In this document: in pieces, positions 1-9,832 of the stretch | Layout of the letters: every line of letters starts with the position of its first letter | Position numbering within the stretch: the first letter of the stretch is position 1 | Source of the DNA: Dromiciops gliroides | Taxonomy: Eukaryota; Chordata; Mammalia; Microbiotheria; Microbiotheriidae | NCBI RefSeq assembly: GCF_019393635.1 | Contig: NC_057861.1 | Coordinates: forward strand, 192,588,026 to 192,652,025 | DNA length: 64,000 bases | Reading direction: 5' to 3' | The notes under the pieces: model-generated | Told to the model about the DNA's origin: nothing | What the model saw: only the letters and a program-made list of their open reading frames with translations | Databases searched by the model: none | Program-made: the position numbers and the translations under genes

Positions 1-404
1 CACAAGCATACAAGAATGAAGCCAGTACATTGGCTCAGTAGACCTTCAGTTTGCTAGGCAATCTAATACTCTTCTCTTCCACACTTTCTTTTGGAGCCTT
101 CCAAACACTGAGTTAGCTCTGGCAATGCATGCATCAAACTCATCATCTATATGTATATCTCTGGAAAGTATACTGTCAAGGTAAGTGCACTTATCCATAG
201 CTTTCAAAATATACCTAGCAGGTTTGGTAATAACAGTAATTCTATAATGAAGACAGAAGCATTTGGAAAACTAAAGCTATAGAAATGGGGGGAGAAAAAG
301 AAGAGCATGGGAGGGTCACACAAATTCTTTCTATAATAGTCAAAATTAGGGTCTAGAAATGGGCCCTGTAGTTGTCATAAGCAAGATTTTAATCTTGAAT
401 CCTC
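1..404. other. Intergenic, nothing recognised
   Basis: Unique-looking AT-rich DNA downstream of NFATC1. I see no coding or repeat signature. Confidence 0.5.
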
Positions 405-780
405 ATCTAATCCATCAATCAGTAACTATTACATGCTACTGTGTGCCAAGCACTGTGCACTGGGGACACAAAAAGAGACAAAAGACAGCCCCTGCCCTCA
501 AGGGGCTTATAATGGAGGAAACAACATGCAAGCAAATATACATAAAGCAAGCTACATATGGGATAAATAGGATATATTAACAGAGAGAGAAGGCACTGGA
601 ATTAAGAGGGGTTGGGGAAGGATTCCTGTAAAAGGCAGGATTTTAGTTGGGACTTAAGGGGAGCCATGGAGGTCAGTGGTAAGAGCAGAGAAGGGAGAGT
701 GTTCCAGGCATGGCCTACCTCCAGAGAAAATGCCAGGAGCTGAGAGATGAAGTATCTTGTTCCACTTCCAGATGTGAAAT
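405..780 (+). repeat. Ancient mammalian interspersed repeat fragment
   Basis: It contains the familiar run of an old mammalian repeat: GTGTGCCAAGCACTGTGC, then a 'CCCTGCCCTCAAGGGGCTTA' block, then text like 'GTGTTCCAGGCATGG'. The same family is seen at about 30655-31490. I cannot name the family with confidence. A minus-strand SINE lies just downstream. Confidence 0.6.
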
Positions 781-858
781 CTGCTCATTCATTCGTTCAT
801 TCATTCATTTACTATCTATTTATGTCTGTCTGTCTATTTATTTATGTTTATTTATTTT

Positions 859-994
859 GTAGGGCAATGAGGGTTAGGTCACTTACCCAGGGTCACACAG
901 CTAGTAAGTGTCAAGTGTCTGAGGCCAGATTTGAACTCAGGTCCTCCTGAATCCAGGGCTGGTGCTATATCCACTGTGCCACCTAGCTGCCTCC
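859..994 (-). mobile_element. CORE-SINE copy (marsupial MIR-related)
   Basis: Reverse complement of the SINE consensus, from the A-tail side (GGCAATGAGGGTTAGGTC) to the 5' end (CACCTAGCTGCC). The A-tail side has degenerated into ATTT/ATTC-rich repeats at about 784-858. Confidence 0.9.
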
Positions 995-1104
995 AAAATC
1001 TGCTCATTTAAAAAAACACCAAAACATGCTCTTACTTGTCCCTTTTTCCTCCTTTCTTAAAATGGAGGGATTGTTGTTAGAGCCTAGAATGGTTTAATAA
1101 ATAG

Positions 1105-1265
1105 ATCCATTAATTTGAGACTGTAGCTGATTCAGGGTCATAGGGCCTGGGTTCAAGTCCTACCTGCATGACCTTGGGCAGATCATCTAATTTCACTGGG
1201 CCTGAGATTCCTCTTCTGTAGAATGGGGTTGAACTAGCTGGCATCTTCCTGAATTATGATGCAGA
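1105..1265 (+). mobile_element. Old MIR-like SINE
   Basis: Diverged core: CCTGGGTTCAAGTCCTACCT, GACCTTGGGCAGATCATCTA and CTGTAGAATGGGGTTGAACTA. No tail or duplication can be defined. Confidence 0.6.
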
Positions 1266-1269
1266 ATTA

Positions 1270-1947
1270 TGATTTAGAATTATGATTCAGTGCTGCATAA
1301 GAGAACCATTAGCTATCAACAAAAGCAGAGCCTGAATTAGCCCTTTTCATAGAGGCCCTTAAAAAGTTCAGATCTGAAAACTGCCGGGGTCACAGAGAGT
1401 GTGAAGGAGACAGCAGAATTACTAACGGCTTCCTCAGTTCGACCACAGTCAGACAGTGGGGTGAAAAAAACCAATGACTATGCATCTGGGAACCAGGTTT
1501 CTAATCTCCACTCTGCCACTAACTAGTTAGCTTTTCTACCTTGAGCAAATTGTATAATCACATTCTGATCCTCAGTTTCCTCACTTGTACACAGAGGACC
1601 CTAAGATTCGAATGTGTGGAAGAGATTCTTAGCATTTTGTGAGGGCTGGGGAAGATGGAGAATGAAGGAAATGCCAGGCTGATCTTCCCCAAAAGTGAAA
1701 TGACCCCATGTGAAAGGTCCATGGTGTAATTTGTGTGAAAAGTGTTTGACACATAGGAGAACCTGGCATCCCTTGCTTGAAGCTGATAAGGAGTTGGATT
1801 TCTTTTTCTGCCACAGTATTTTGCAATTATTTAACTGTGATATGTGGAATAACCTAGCAGGCTGTCATTTGGGAACTCCACCAGCACCTTCCAAGTGACT
1901 TAAACTGAAGACTTCCTCAAGGGTTTCATCTTGGTGAGGGAATCCAG

Positions 1948-1950
<3 letters not shown>
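1270..1950. other. Intergenic, nothing recognised
   Basis: No gene or clear repeat. Short open frames here are in unrelated phases and look random. Confidence 0.5.
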
Positions 1951-1952
<2 letters not shown>

Positions 1953-1990
<38 letters not shown>

Positions 1991-2129
1991 GAAAGAGAGG
2001 CAGAGAGGAGAGAAAAAAGAAATTAGAACAGAAAGGAGAAAGAAGACAGAGACAGACAAGAGAAAAAAAGAAGAGACAGAGAAATGAGACAGAAAGGAGA
2101 AAGAAAGAAGACAAGAAAAAGAAATAAGG

Positions 2130-2192
<63 letters not shown>
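1953..2192. repeat. Purine-rich tract with two (GA)n blocks
   Basis: (GA)n at 1955-1982 and at 2136-2191, joined by imperfect GAAA/GAGACAGA sequence. The whole stretch is almost pure purine on the plus strand. The Ser/Leu-repeat translation on the other strand is a by-product. Confidence 0.95.
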
Positions 2193-2194
<2 letters not shown>

Positions 2195-2329
2195 ATACAC
2201 AGGAGATTTGCTTTTGGTTTTGATTATGAGTGATTATTAAGACATCCTAGAATTCATTTATTTTCCTTTGACATAAAGAACTCAACAAAAGGTATTTCTT
2301 GTAGTTTCATTGGGATTCAGATAACAACC

Positions 2330-2566
2330 CAGTTGTTCAGTTGTGTCTGATTCTTTGCGACCCCATTTAGGGTTTTCTTGGCAAAGATACTGGAATGGTT
2401 TGCCATTTCTTCCTCCAGCTCATTTTATAGATGAAGAAACTGAGGTAAACAGGGTTAAGTTACTTGCCCTGGATCACACAAGTAGTGTCTAAGGCTGGTT
2501 TTGAATTAAGGTCCTCCTGCCCATACTCCAGGGCCATACTCTATCTATCACCCCACTTAGTTGCCC
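2330..2566 (-). mobile_element. MAR1-like long CORE-SINE
   Basis: Reverse-strand copy: GTTGTTCAGTTGTGTCTGA, GCGACCCCATTTAGGGTTTT, CTTGGCAAAGATACTGGAAT, then the core in reverse (CTCATTTTATAGATGAAGAAACTGAG) and the head (CCAGGGCCATACTC). Confidence 0.8.
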
Positions 2567-2688
2567 TAATAACCCAGAGCTGTCTCTAATAAGATGTATC
2601 AAGGATTCCACCCAACAGCCATCCCAAAGTACCCATCTTAATTTGCTGCTTCCTTCTTCTAGGTAATAACCTTCAATCTCTCTCTCTC

Positions 2689-2836
2689 TTTTTTTTTAAG
2701 TGAGGCAATGGGGGTTAAGTGACTTGCCCAAGGTCACACAGCTAGTAAGTGTTAAGTGTCTGAGGCCGGATTTGAACTCAGGTACTCCTGACTCCAGGGC
2801 CGGTGCTCTATCCACTGTGCCACCTAGCTGCCCCCC
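2689..2836 (-). mobile_element. CORE-SINE copy
   Basis: Poly-T at 2690-2698, then the reverse core (GGTTAAGTGACTTGCCCA, CACACAGCTAGTAAGTG) and head ending CACCTAGCTGCCCC. The apparent 60-residue plus-strand open frame here is SINE-derived. Confidence 0.92.
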
Positions 2837-2839
2837 ATC

Positions 2840-3635
2840 TACTCTTATTATCTTCATTTTAGCCTCTCTCAACCCAATGTAAGACTCTCTTTTGTAATCT
2901 TTAATTATACATGAAGAGAGACACTCTCTTTACTGGACAGTTAGTCCCTCCGTATTTTTAGGACATACTGCTGAGTTGGTTGAAATGAAAGCTACCATTG
3001 CCTTAGAGTATCCCAGAGTACACATACACCTTGGAGAGGGCAACAGGTGTTTTGCATGTGGAAAGGATAAGAAAGGGCCCTACAGAAGCCTAGTGACAAG
3101 GCATCTTCCAAATTTGCTTGAGATTCAAAGCAGTTCAATTTCCAAGAGATCTCAGATAGGGAGATGTCTGGATTCTCACAGTTTCAGCTCTGGACTTGGG
3201 TTGCTCCCGATTACTGGGCTAAGTTTGGCATTTATCAAGTGACCATTTTCAGGCTAATTTGTGTCCAACTCAGGTAGACTCAGAATCACACTCATCTCTG
3301 GTTCCAAATGGAAGCAAATATAAGAAAACCAAATTAGCAACTGCGGTCTTGTGGTGTGGCATGCTGCTTTCTAGTTTGTCAGGTGTTTAACAAATTCTGA
3401 AAACCTGTATCTTTGATGTTTCTCTATGGATCATTTAGTACAATGGGCTATTGCCGACAAACACAGTAGCTCATGAAGTAACTCCAAAAGTTCAACCAGA
3501 TTAGGTTAAACCTATACCTTTATTTTCATTGAAGAGGAAAAAAAACCCAAAAGCCAAAACAAACTTGAGTCACTCATTCCCTCCCTCCATGAGCAGACTT
3601 AACTTGCTAACCATATGTTATAAAGGACAAGACAA
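2840..3635. other. Intergenic, nothing recognised
   Basis: Unique-looking DNA. The 88-codon open frame at 2976-3242 shows no recognisable domain and no splice context. Confidence 0.45.
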
Positions 3636-3639
3636 GTGC

Positions 3640-3795
3640 TTTGGAGTCAGAATAGGTGTTTAAATCCCACTTCTGATACTACCTGGGTAATTCACTTGAC
3701 CTCCCTGGGTCTCAGTTTTCCCATCTGAAAAATGGGGGGATTGGACTACATGTCCTCCGAGATGCCTTCAAATTCTGTATCTGTGATCCTATGAC
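3640..3795 (+). mobile_element. Old MIR/CORE-SINE-like element
   Basis: Diverged pattern: TTTGGAGTCAGAAT, ATTCACTTGACCTCCCTGGG, CTCAGTTTTCCCATCTGAAA, then GGGGATTGGACTACATG. Confidence 0.6.
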
Positions 3796-3989
3796 TTAAT
3801 GAAAAACACCAACCCCCAAAGGCACGTGAAACTAAGAAAATCGGTTAAGGCAAAACCACATAGAAATAGCAAGAGTTATAATGGTGTCTTGGAAAGTTGC
3901 CTGGCCTTGTAGTAATTGAGAACTGGTTTCTAGTCCCCAGCTCAGCGGCTGGAAATAGTTTCATAAACTTAGCCAAATCACTTATTTTG

Positions 3990-4145
3990 CCTTGGGGCAG
4001 CTAGGTGGCACAGTGGATAAAGCACTGGCCCTGGAGTCAGGAGAACCTGAGTTCAAATTCGGCCTCAAACACTTAACAATTACTAGCTGTGTGACCCTGG
4101 GCAAGTCACTTGACCCCAATTGCCTCACCAAAAAAACAAACAAAA
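3990..4145 (+). mobile_element. CORE-SINE copy with target-site duplication
   Basis: Full copy from GGGGCAGCTAGGTGGCACAG to TTGCCTCACC and an A-rich tail. It is flanked by AAATCACTTATTTTG at 3975-3989 and 4146-4160. Confidence 0.95.
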
Positions 4146-4164
4146 AAATCACTTATTTTGTCTT

Positions 4165-6085
4165 TCTGGGCCTGTTTCTTCAGCTCTCAAAAAACCATCT
4201 TGCACTCTGGTTTCTCAGGTCTCTTTGAGCTTTAATTATCAATGATGGTGTCAAGGGGTATAGAATCTAAAACTCACTTTCTAAATTTAAAAACATATTT
4301 CAGGACCATAGAATACGAATATCAACCTTTCTGAAAGAAAAAAAAATTAAAAGAAACAAATGACAACTGCCCCTGCAATTAAATCCACTTTCAAACACAG
4401 TTTCCACCCTCTTCTTCATTGATAGGAAAAGAAGCTACAGTTCCCCCATGTGAGTTTTGAACCTGCTTCAATGCTGTTGGTCTGTTCTCAAATATCATGA
4501 GCAGATGAGAATGTAATAAGCTTGTCTTGGCAAGGAATTGTGGGAAGCTTCCTGTACTTGCCTACCTCAATCTCTTTCTCTGCTCTGCCCCATGGGACTG
4601 TAGCCCTTTTGGCCACTTTGACCTCTAGCATTCTAGGATTCTGTTTTGTTTCAGTAGGCATTGGAGTCTGGGCTGGCTCCTTCTGAGAGTTCCATAGATA
4701 TAATTTAGCCTAGGACTACTAGGTGCTCAATGAATTGGTAAATAAGAGAGTAGAGCTCATGAAAATGCAGTGTTACATCCTGTCCTCTTCATGGTGTACT
4801 CTCCTCTATCTTCTTTGTAGATGACTTCTTCCCTTTGTCATGCTGAGGACCAGACCTTCCAAAGACGTGCTGAATTTACCTGGCATAGAGCCAAATACAG
4901 GGATAGCTCAGTGAATATTTGTGATTTCACTGGATTCCTATGGCCAAAAAATGATTCCAAGTTTCTTGTTGCCACAGACTCTCTTATCTAAGAAATATTC
5001 TCCTGCTCCTACCTGTGAATCTTGGAGAGCCATACACCAGCTCAGAGCAATCAGAATTGGAGGTAGCCCAAAGGACAATGGAAAAGACCAATGGCAGACA
5101 TAAGTAGACCGCTGCATGTGGCCAAATGGCTGGGGATCAAGAAGGGGTGTCAAAGACACTATTTCAGACTTTGTGTGATGAGTGCCCTTGAGGTACTAGA
5201 AGAAACAGAGGACCACCTCCAGAACTTTGGGTATATCCTCTGCAGAGAATTGATATAAAGATATAAACAAGAATAGCCCACCATGAGGCATGGAAGGTTT
5301 ATGATCCACACTGGTGAGGAGATTAGCTACACACTACAGTTTCAAGTTCTCAGAGTTATGGTCTCTACTGACTGGTTCCAGAGACTCCTGGTTTCCACTA
5401 AAAAATGAGAGTGAAGAAGTGAAATCATGATGTCACCCTATGATTAGTAATGATAATTACTGATGAGAAGTCCACATTTCATGTTTTAGTTTGGAACAGC
5501 CACATATCTGCCCACCCAAAGCTTAAAGTTGGAGGAGGCATTGGGGATTGGAGGGGCGGGGGGAGACTAGCTTCAAGAAGCAGAGAAGTATCTGACAAAA
5601 AAGATGTGATATTTTAAGCCTGAGAGTGATGTTGTGAAAGGATTTCTGGATTGCATGTGTGCATGTGTGTGGTCAAAGCCTCACCCAGCATACTCCTGAA
5701 AGCAAAAATACTTGGCATAAGCAAAGGCTCTGCTATTCCTTTACAATGTTTCTGAAGTCCCGAGTGGATCATGTCTGAGAACCATATCATATATACATTT
5801 CTTTCCTTGGCAGTAATTTCTTCTAAATATATAGGGAAACAAAAGACAGCAAATCTTTTGGCAAAGACCATCCACTTCCATATTAAAATTATCATATTAA
5901 CAGATTGCAGCAGGTTGCAAACAACTATGGGAATTTTTAAAGGACTACTGAAATAGATATACACACATATACGTTAGACAATGTTTACTATAAGACATAG
6001 CTTCTTTCTGAGATGCTAGAAGGAAGAAAAAAAGTAGGATTTTTCAAGAGAAAATGAACCACTCTTAGACTAATGTCCAGGAAAA
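4165..6085. other. Intergenic DNA between the NFATC1 3' end and repeats
   Basis: Largely unique-looking. Short open frames, including 116 codons on the minus strand at 5614-5964, show no recognisable protein signature. No promoter or exon structure was identified. Confidence 0.45.
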
Positions 6086-6110
6086 ATAATAATAATATAT
6101 AATAAGTTGC

Positions 6111-6116
6111 TTTATT
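6111..6116 (-). terminator. NFATC1: Candidate NFATC1 polyadenylation signal AATAAA
   Basis: Plus-strand TTTATT reads AATAAA on the minus strand, in the context CCAATAAAGCAAC. It is the first canonical hexamer after the NFATC1 stop codon, about 1.9 kb downstream. T-rich sequence (TTATTATTATTTTTCC) follows 15-35 nt further on and could serve as the downstream element. Confidence 0.5.
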
Positions 6117-6326
6117 GGATCTAGTTTCTAACTACAAAGATAGCTTACACAACTATCCAAGTTTTCATTTTAAAATAGCAGTCTACAGAACATGTTTCAT
6201 GCAACTCCTATGGTCCTAAGTACAGGGTAAATAACTGGGAATAAACAGGTAGGGAATAATACAGCTTACCAGCAGTAGCAATAACTGCCCAATATATACA
6301 CACAGCCATATTCTATTCTCAGCTCT

Positions 6327-6334
6327 TCACAGTT
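6327..6334 (-). promoter_or_regulatory. miR-27 8-mer / miR-128 7-mer seed match in the 3' UTR
   Basis: On the minus strand the bases read ACTGTGAA. This is a full miR-27 8-mer and contains the ACTGTGA 7-mer for miR-128. It is supported only by the seed match and by its position in the inferred 3' UTR. Confidence 0.3.
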
Positions 6335-6539
6335 ATGTGCAAATGTTACAAATATGGCTTTTGGGTTCTCTATTTTTTTTTCAAGAAAAGTAAGACATAA
6401 TTATACAGAAGAATATGTGAAAAGGTGATTCTTTCTGCAAGAAAGTTTTTCCATTTCATGACACTGCATTTAAGTAGTAATTTACAACCTCCACCTGAGG
6501 GTGTAATACAGGCATGTTCCATAAGGGGGCGTTGATTCC

Positions 6540-6547
6540 TAAGGCAC
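6540..6547 (-). promoter_or_regulatory. miR-124 8-mer seed match in the NFATC1 3' UTR
   Basis: On the minus strand the bases read GTGCCTTA, a perfect 8-mer for the miR-124 seed (AAGGCAC plus the position-1 A; the miR-506 family shares the seed). miR-124 has been reported to repress NFATc1 in osteoclast precursors, so the site is credible. An 8-mer can also occur by chance. Confidence 0.45.
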
Positions 6548-8000
6548 AATATTAAGGTTAAACATTTGTTAATTAAGCCATGCTTTTTTTCTTTTCTTTT
6601 TTCTTTTCTTTTTTTTTTTTTTTGGTTATATGAAATAATAGGTCACTGCTAATAATAATGTGAAATAAGCTGTTCATTGTACAAAATGCAGTAATAATAA
6701 AGGCTAAGCTAACCTATTAGGTGCTCCATTAACAAGAACTAATTTGAAAACATCCTATACAGCGCTGCATATTAAAACATTGTTTTTGGTAATATCTTTC
6801 TTTCATGAAGCAGAGAGTTATAAGGCTCCTGTGGAATAATAATCTTATAATTGAAGAAATATTTTACACTCTTTTGAAATGGTATTTACACTTATTTTCA
6901 TCTTTTGCCATTTGGTAAAAAGAACATGTTATCCCTATGCATCTTTCCTGGCTTTCTAAAGTGCTTGTTTAACTGCATGAGGCAAGAAAAATGCATATCT
7001 GTTGGTGGGGTGATGGCCCCTAACAGATGTAGCTGAAAAGTCAGATTTGAACTCTGAAATGTATTTCTTAAAATGGATACTTGTTATTGCTGGCCTTGAT
7101 GCCCTTGCTGGGCCGAAGGCTGATAATCAACAACTCTATTATTTGTTATACATAAATATATGCCCTATATGTGTATGTACATGCAAATGCAAGATCTATC
7201 ATGTCATGGATATCAATGTTTTGCCCATCAATCTATTTTGTGCTATTTAACTGATTTGTGCTATGTTTGAAGCTAGATTAAAATAAAAATCCTAGCATGC
7301 TACGATTAACAATCCTATGGTTTACTAGCACAGGGAGAAAAGGCTATAATGAAAGAGCTGAGATGACAAACTGGAGGGATTCTGAAATGTACTGAATAAG
7401 GCAAGATATCATCAATTACAGCAGAGGAAAAGTTGAAGTTCAGGAAACTTCAAAGACTCCCCCCACACACACACATACACCCCTCACGGGCAGTATTCTT
7501 TTGATTTAGAAAAGGATTAAGCATAAGAATGAAATCTTTTATAGTTTTTACTCCTACAAATACTCAGATGGTAGCAAATTCAAAGGCAACTAAAATGCTC
7601 TGATGCTATGATCTGGTAAAATAAGGCACTTCCAGTATTGAATTCCAGCCGTGCCAAAAAGATTAAGCCTGGGTCCAACCTATCATTCTGTTGTATCCCC
7701 ATTTCCTCCTTTAAGAGGTGCCACTACACAGTTTGTTTCCTCCACATACATCCTCCCCCTTTTTTTCTTGAGATGACTTTGTTTTTCTCCAGAATATCTT
7801 GTTGATGAAATCAAAGAGTTATTTTTTTTTACACACGATAGAAATCTTCAGCTCCCAGCATTCAGTAAATTGGAAGATCCAAGTGGTACCAGGTAATGTA
7901 TTCAGTTCATTCAGTAAAAGGTCTCTTGATGCAGAAGCTGACCTGCCAGCTGCAGAGAAACCATGTGGTTTCTAAACTAGTTCCAGTATTGCAAAGCAAG

Positions 8001-8050
8001 CTATGCATGGACGTTGGTGCTGGAGAGGTCGTTTCTTATTATTTCATTTA
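8001..8050 (-). CDS. NFATC1: NFATC1 last coding exon (C-terminal 16 residues and stop)
   Basis: On the minus strand a pyrimidine-rich run ending TTTCTCTTGTAG (8051-8062) is followed by TAAATGAAATAATAAGAAAC. Joined to the single G left by the upstream exon, it reads VNEIIRNDLSSTNVHA followed by TAG at 8003-8001. Human NFATc1 long isoforms end VNEIIRNDLSSTSTHS (from memory), so the first twelve residues are identical and only the extreme tail differs. The reading phase (1) fits the donor at 55475. The segment is far too short to stand out as an open reading frame and was found by searching for the expected tail. The exon continues into the 3' UTR below 8001. Confidence 0.95.
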
Positions 8051-8339
8051 CTACAAGAGAAAAAAAAAAGGAGGAGAATTATTCAGATGAAGTGGTTAGC
8101 AGCCAATATAGCTTGAAATGCCAAACGAACACATCCCATAGTTTTGATCTATGCTCAGTGCATGAAATGCATGTCACAGAGTTAAGGAAAACAACACGTT
8201 TCTTACTTTCTTTAAGTCCATTTTCTCTGTTTAGCCGGGACATGCAAAACATTCAACTTGCTGGGGATTCAGCTCAGCAGATTAAAGTTAGAAATGGAGA
8301 CTTATCCTAGAACCAGAGTCCTTAAGCTTGCATACTTTT

Positions 8340-8368
8340 TCCAGTCCCCCCCCCACACACACACACAC
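8340..8368. repeat. C-run plus (CA)n
   Basis: Short poly-C followed by ACACACAC. Confidence 0.85.
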
Positions 8369-8397
8369 CGGCCCCATCCATCCATTCCCCTTTTCCC

Positions 8398-8515
8398 TAC
8401 TAGAATGTAAGCCTCTTTGCAGAGTTAAGGATGTTTTTAATTATTGTCTTTCTAACTCCAGCATCTAGCAGAGTGCCCAATCTGTAGAAAGTGTGTAATG
8501 TTTATGAAATTGAAT
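8398..8515 (+). mobile_element. L2 LINE 3'-tail-like fragment
   Basis: Diverged 'GAATGTAAGCCTCTTTGCAG … CCAGCATCTAGCAGAGTGCC' pattern typical of L2 3' ends. Confidence 0.55.
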
Positions 8516-8519
8516 AGTC

Positions 8520-9780
8520 CATAACTCGGTTATTAATTGGCCCTTTTGACACTGCAAGGGCATGTACAAAGCAGAGGTGCCAGGTGCTAAGCTTGATCCT
8601 TGGAAGATGAAATGCTACTTCTCCAGGACAGGAACACACATGTTGATTTTCCACTGTGCCATATAGAGGTTTCATAAAGCATGGTGGCGGCATGTGTGTG
8701 TTTCAAACTATCAACTTCTTTGCTATGTCTGTCAGCCCATTAACTGTTTTTATAAACAAGTAACTTTCTTGTCTTCTTTATACTCCATGTCATGAAGGCC
8801 AGGTGCGTTGTGCCCCTTTCCTTGTTCCTGAAGACTGAGGTTAGAAGGAGCAAAAGAGCCATCTCGTCAGCATTTGAAGAGAAAGAAAACATTCATCTCT
8901 TTCTCAGCATCAGGCAGTGCAATGGTCACACTGACACTAAGTGGCTTTCTTTAATTCCCGCCTCTTCGTTCATTCTCTTATTTCCCTGTAGATTGTCAAG
9001 CTGCACAGTTTCCCACACTCAAATGATGTCCGTTTATCAGCTTGTGATTTTTGGCAGATGGACAGGAAATGACTGAACCTGGCAAAGGCCAACCCCAGTG
9101 AACTGCACAACATCCCCTCTCTTTCCACCCCACCTCCAGTTACCACCATGGCCAAGCGATTTTCTCTAAGATAGGGAAAATGCCATCAGTACCACTGTCA
9201 TTGCTTCTCATTTTCCTAACATTATTTGGAGGTGGGGAGCCCATGTGTACGTCATGGAACTGCCCAAATTTCCCTTTGCCCATGGGCTGGAGTGCACGGT
9301 CATCCAGATAAACCTCATGTGTTTTCTGCAAAGGCCCTGGGTTGTCTAAAGTCAACTTCCTGGAGCAATTAGTTGCTGAATACTTCATCACCACCATCCC
9401 CCAGCACTCCCTCCCTCCCTATCCCTTTCAACTCCCTGCCATTTGCAAAAGAATAACAATAATAATATGAGCACAGGAGAGTCAGGGATTGTATCAAACA
9501 AGCCTGTGGCAGTTAACTGGCACCATTTTGTAATTCTGAACTCCTACTAGAAGTAGACTGGAACGCCATTGATTCATTTACAAGGTGATAAGAATCAATG
9601 AAGTCAACCTTCTTAGCTACTTGCCTGCCCTAAATGCTTATACTGATCAAATTGGTGTATGCAAGAAAGTATTCAAGTAGCAATCTACTTTATTAAGAAG
9701 GGTAGATCACTGTTTCATAGACCAGGAATCTGAAGCTTATCAAGTCAGCGAACAGATCAAGAATTTGTGCCACCAGGGTT
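8520..9780. other. Intronic unique block next to the last NFATC1 exon
   Basis: No recognisable repeat. Open frames of 61-94 codons occur on both strands but have no domain or family signature. It may hold regulatory sequence; nothing specific is seen. Confidence 0.4.
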
Positions 9781-9790
9781 CATCTTTGTA

Positions 9791-9823
9791 CTCATTCATT
9801 CATTCATTCATTCATTCATTCAT
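9791..9823. repeat. (ATTC)n microsatellite
   Basis: About eight tandem CATT/ATTC units. Confidence 0.95.
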
Positions 9824-9832
9824 TTGTTCATT

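Larger units (their letters stand above)
6090..8000 (-). other. NFATC1: NFATC1 3' untranslated region (inferred extent)
   Basis: This is the non-coding continuation of the last exon after the TAG at 8001-8003. It is free of recognisable SINEs, is AT-rich and contains several ATTTA-type runs on the minus strand. The only canonical AATAAA on the minus strand in the first 1.9 kb after the stop lies at 6116-6111, which sets the inferred end near 6085-6100. A miR-124-type 8-mer (6540-6547) and a miR-27-type 8-mer (6327-6334) lie inside. A pyrimidine-rich run on the plus strand (6583-6623) becomes A/G-rich in the transcript. The exact cleavage site cannot be read from sequence alone. Confidence 0.65.

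Noticed and set aside
1865..2200. Ser/Leu-repeat open frame of 111 codons
   Set aside because: It is a translation of a (GA)n/(CT)n tract; the same holds at 25949-26245 and 56185-56532.
9791..9823. Regularly spaced repeats suggesting a CRISPR-like array
   Set aside because: It is a plain (ATTC)n microsatellite; the sequence is vertebrate nuclear DNA with no spacers.
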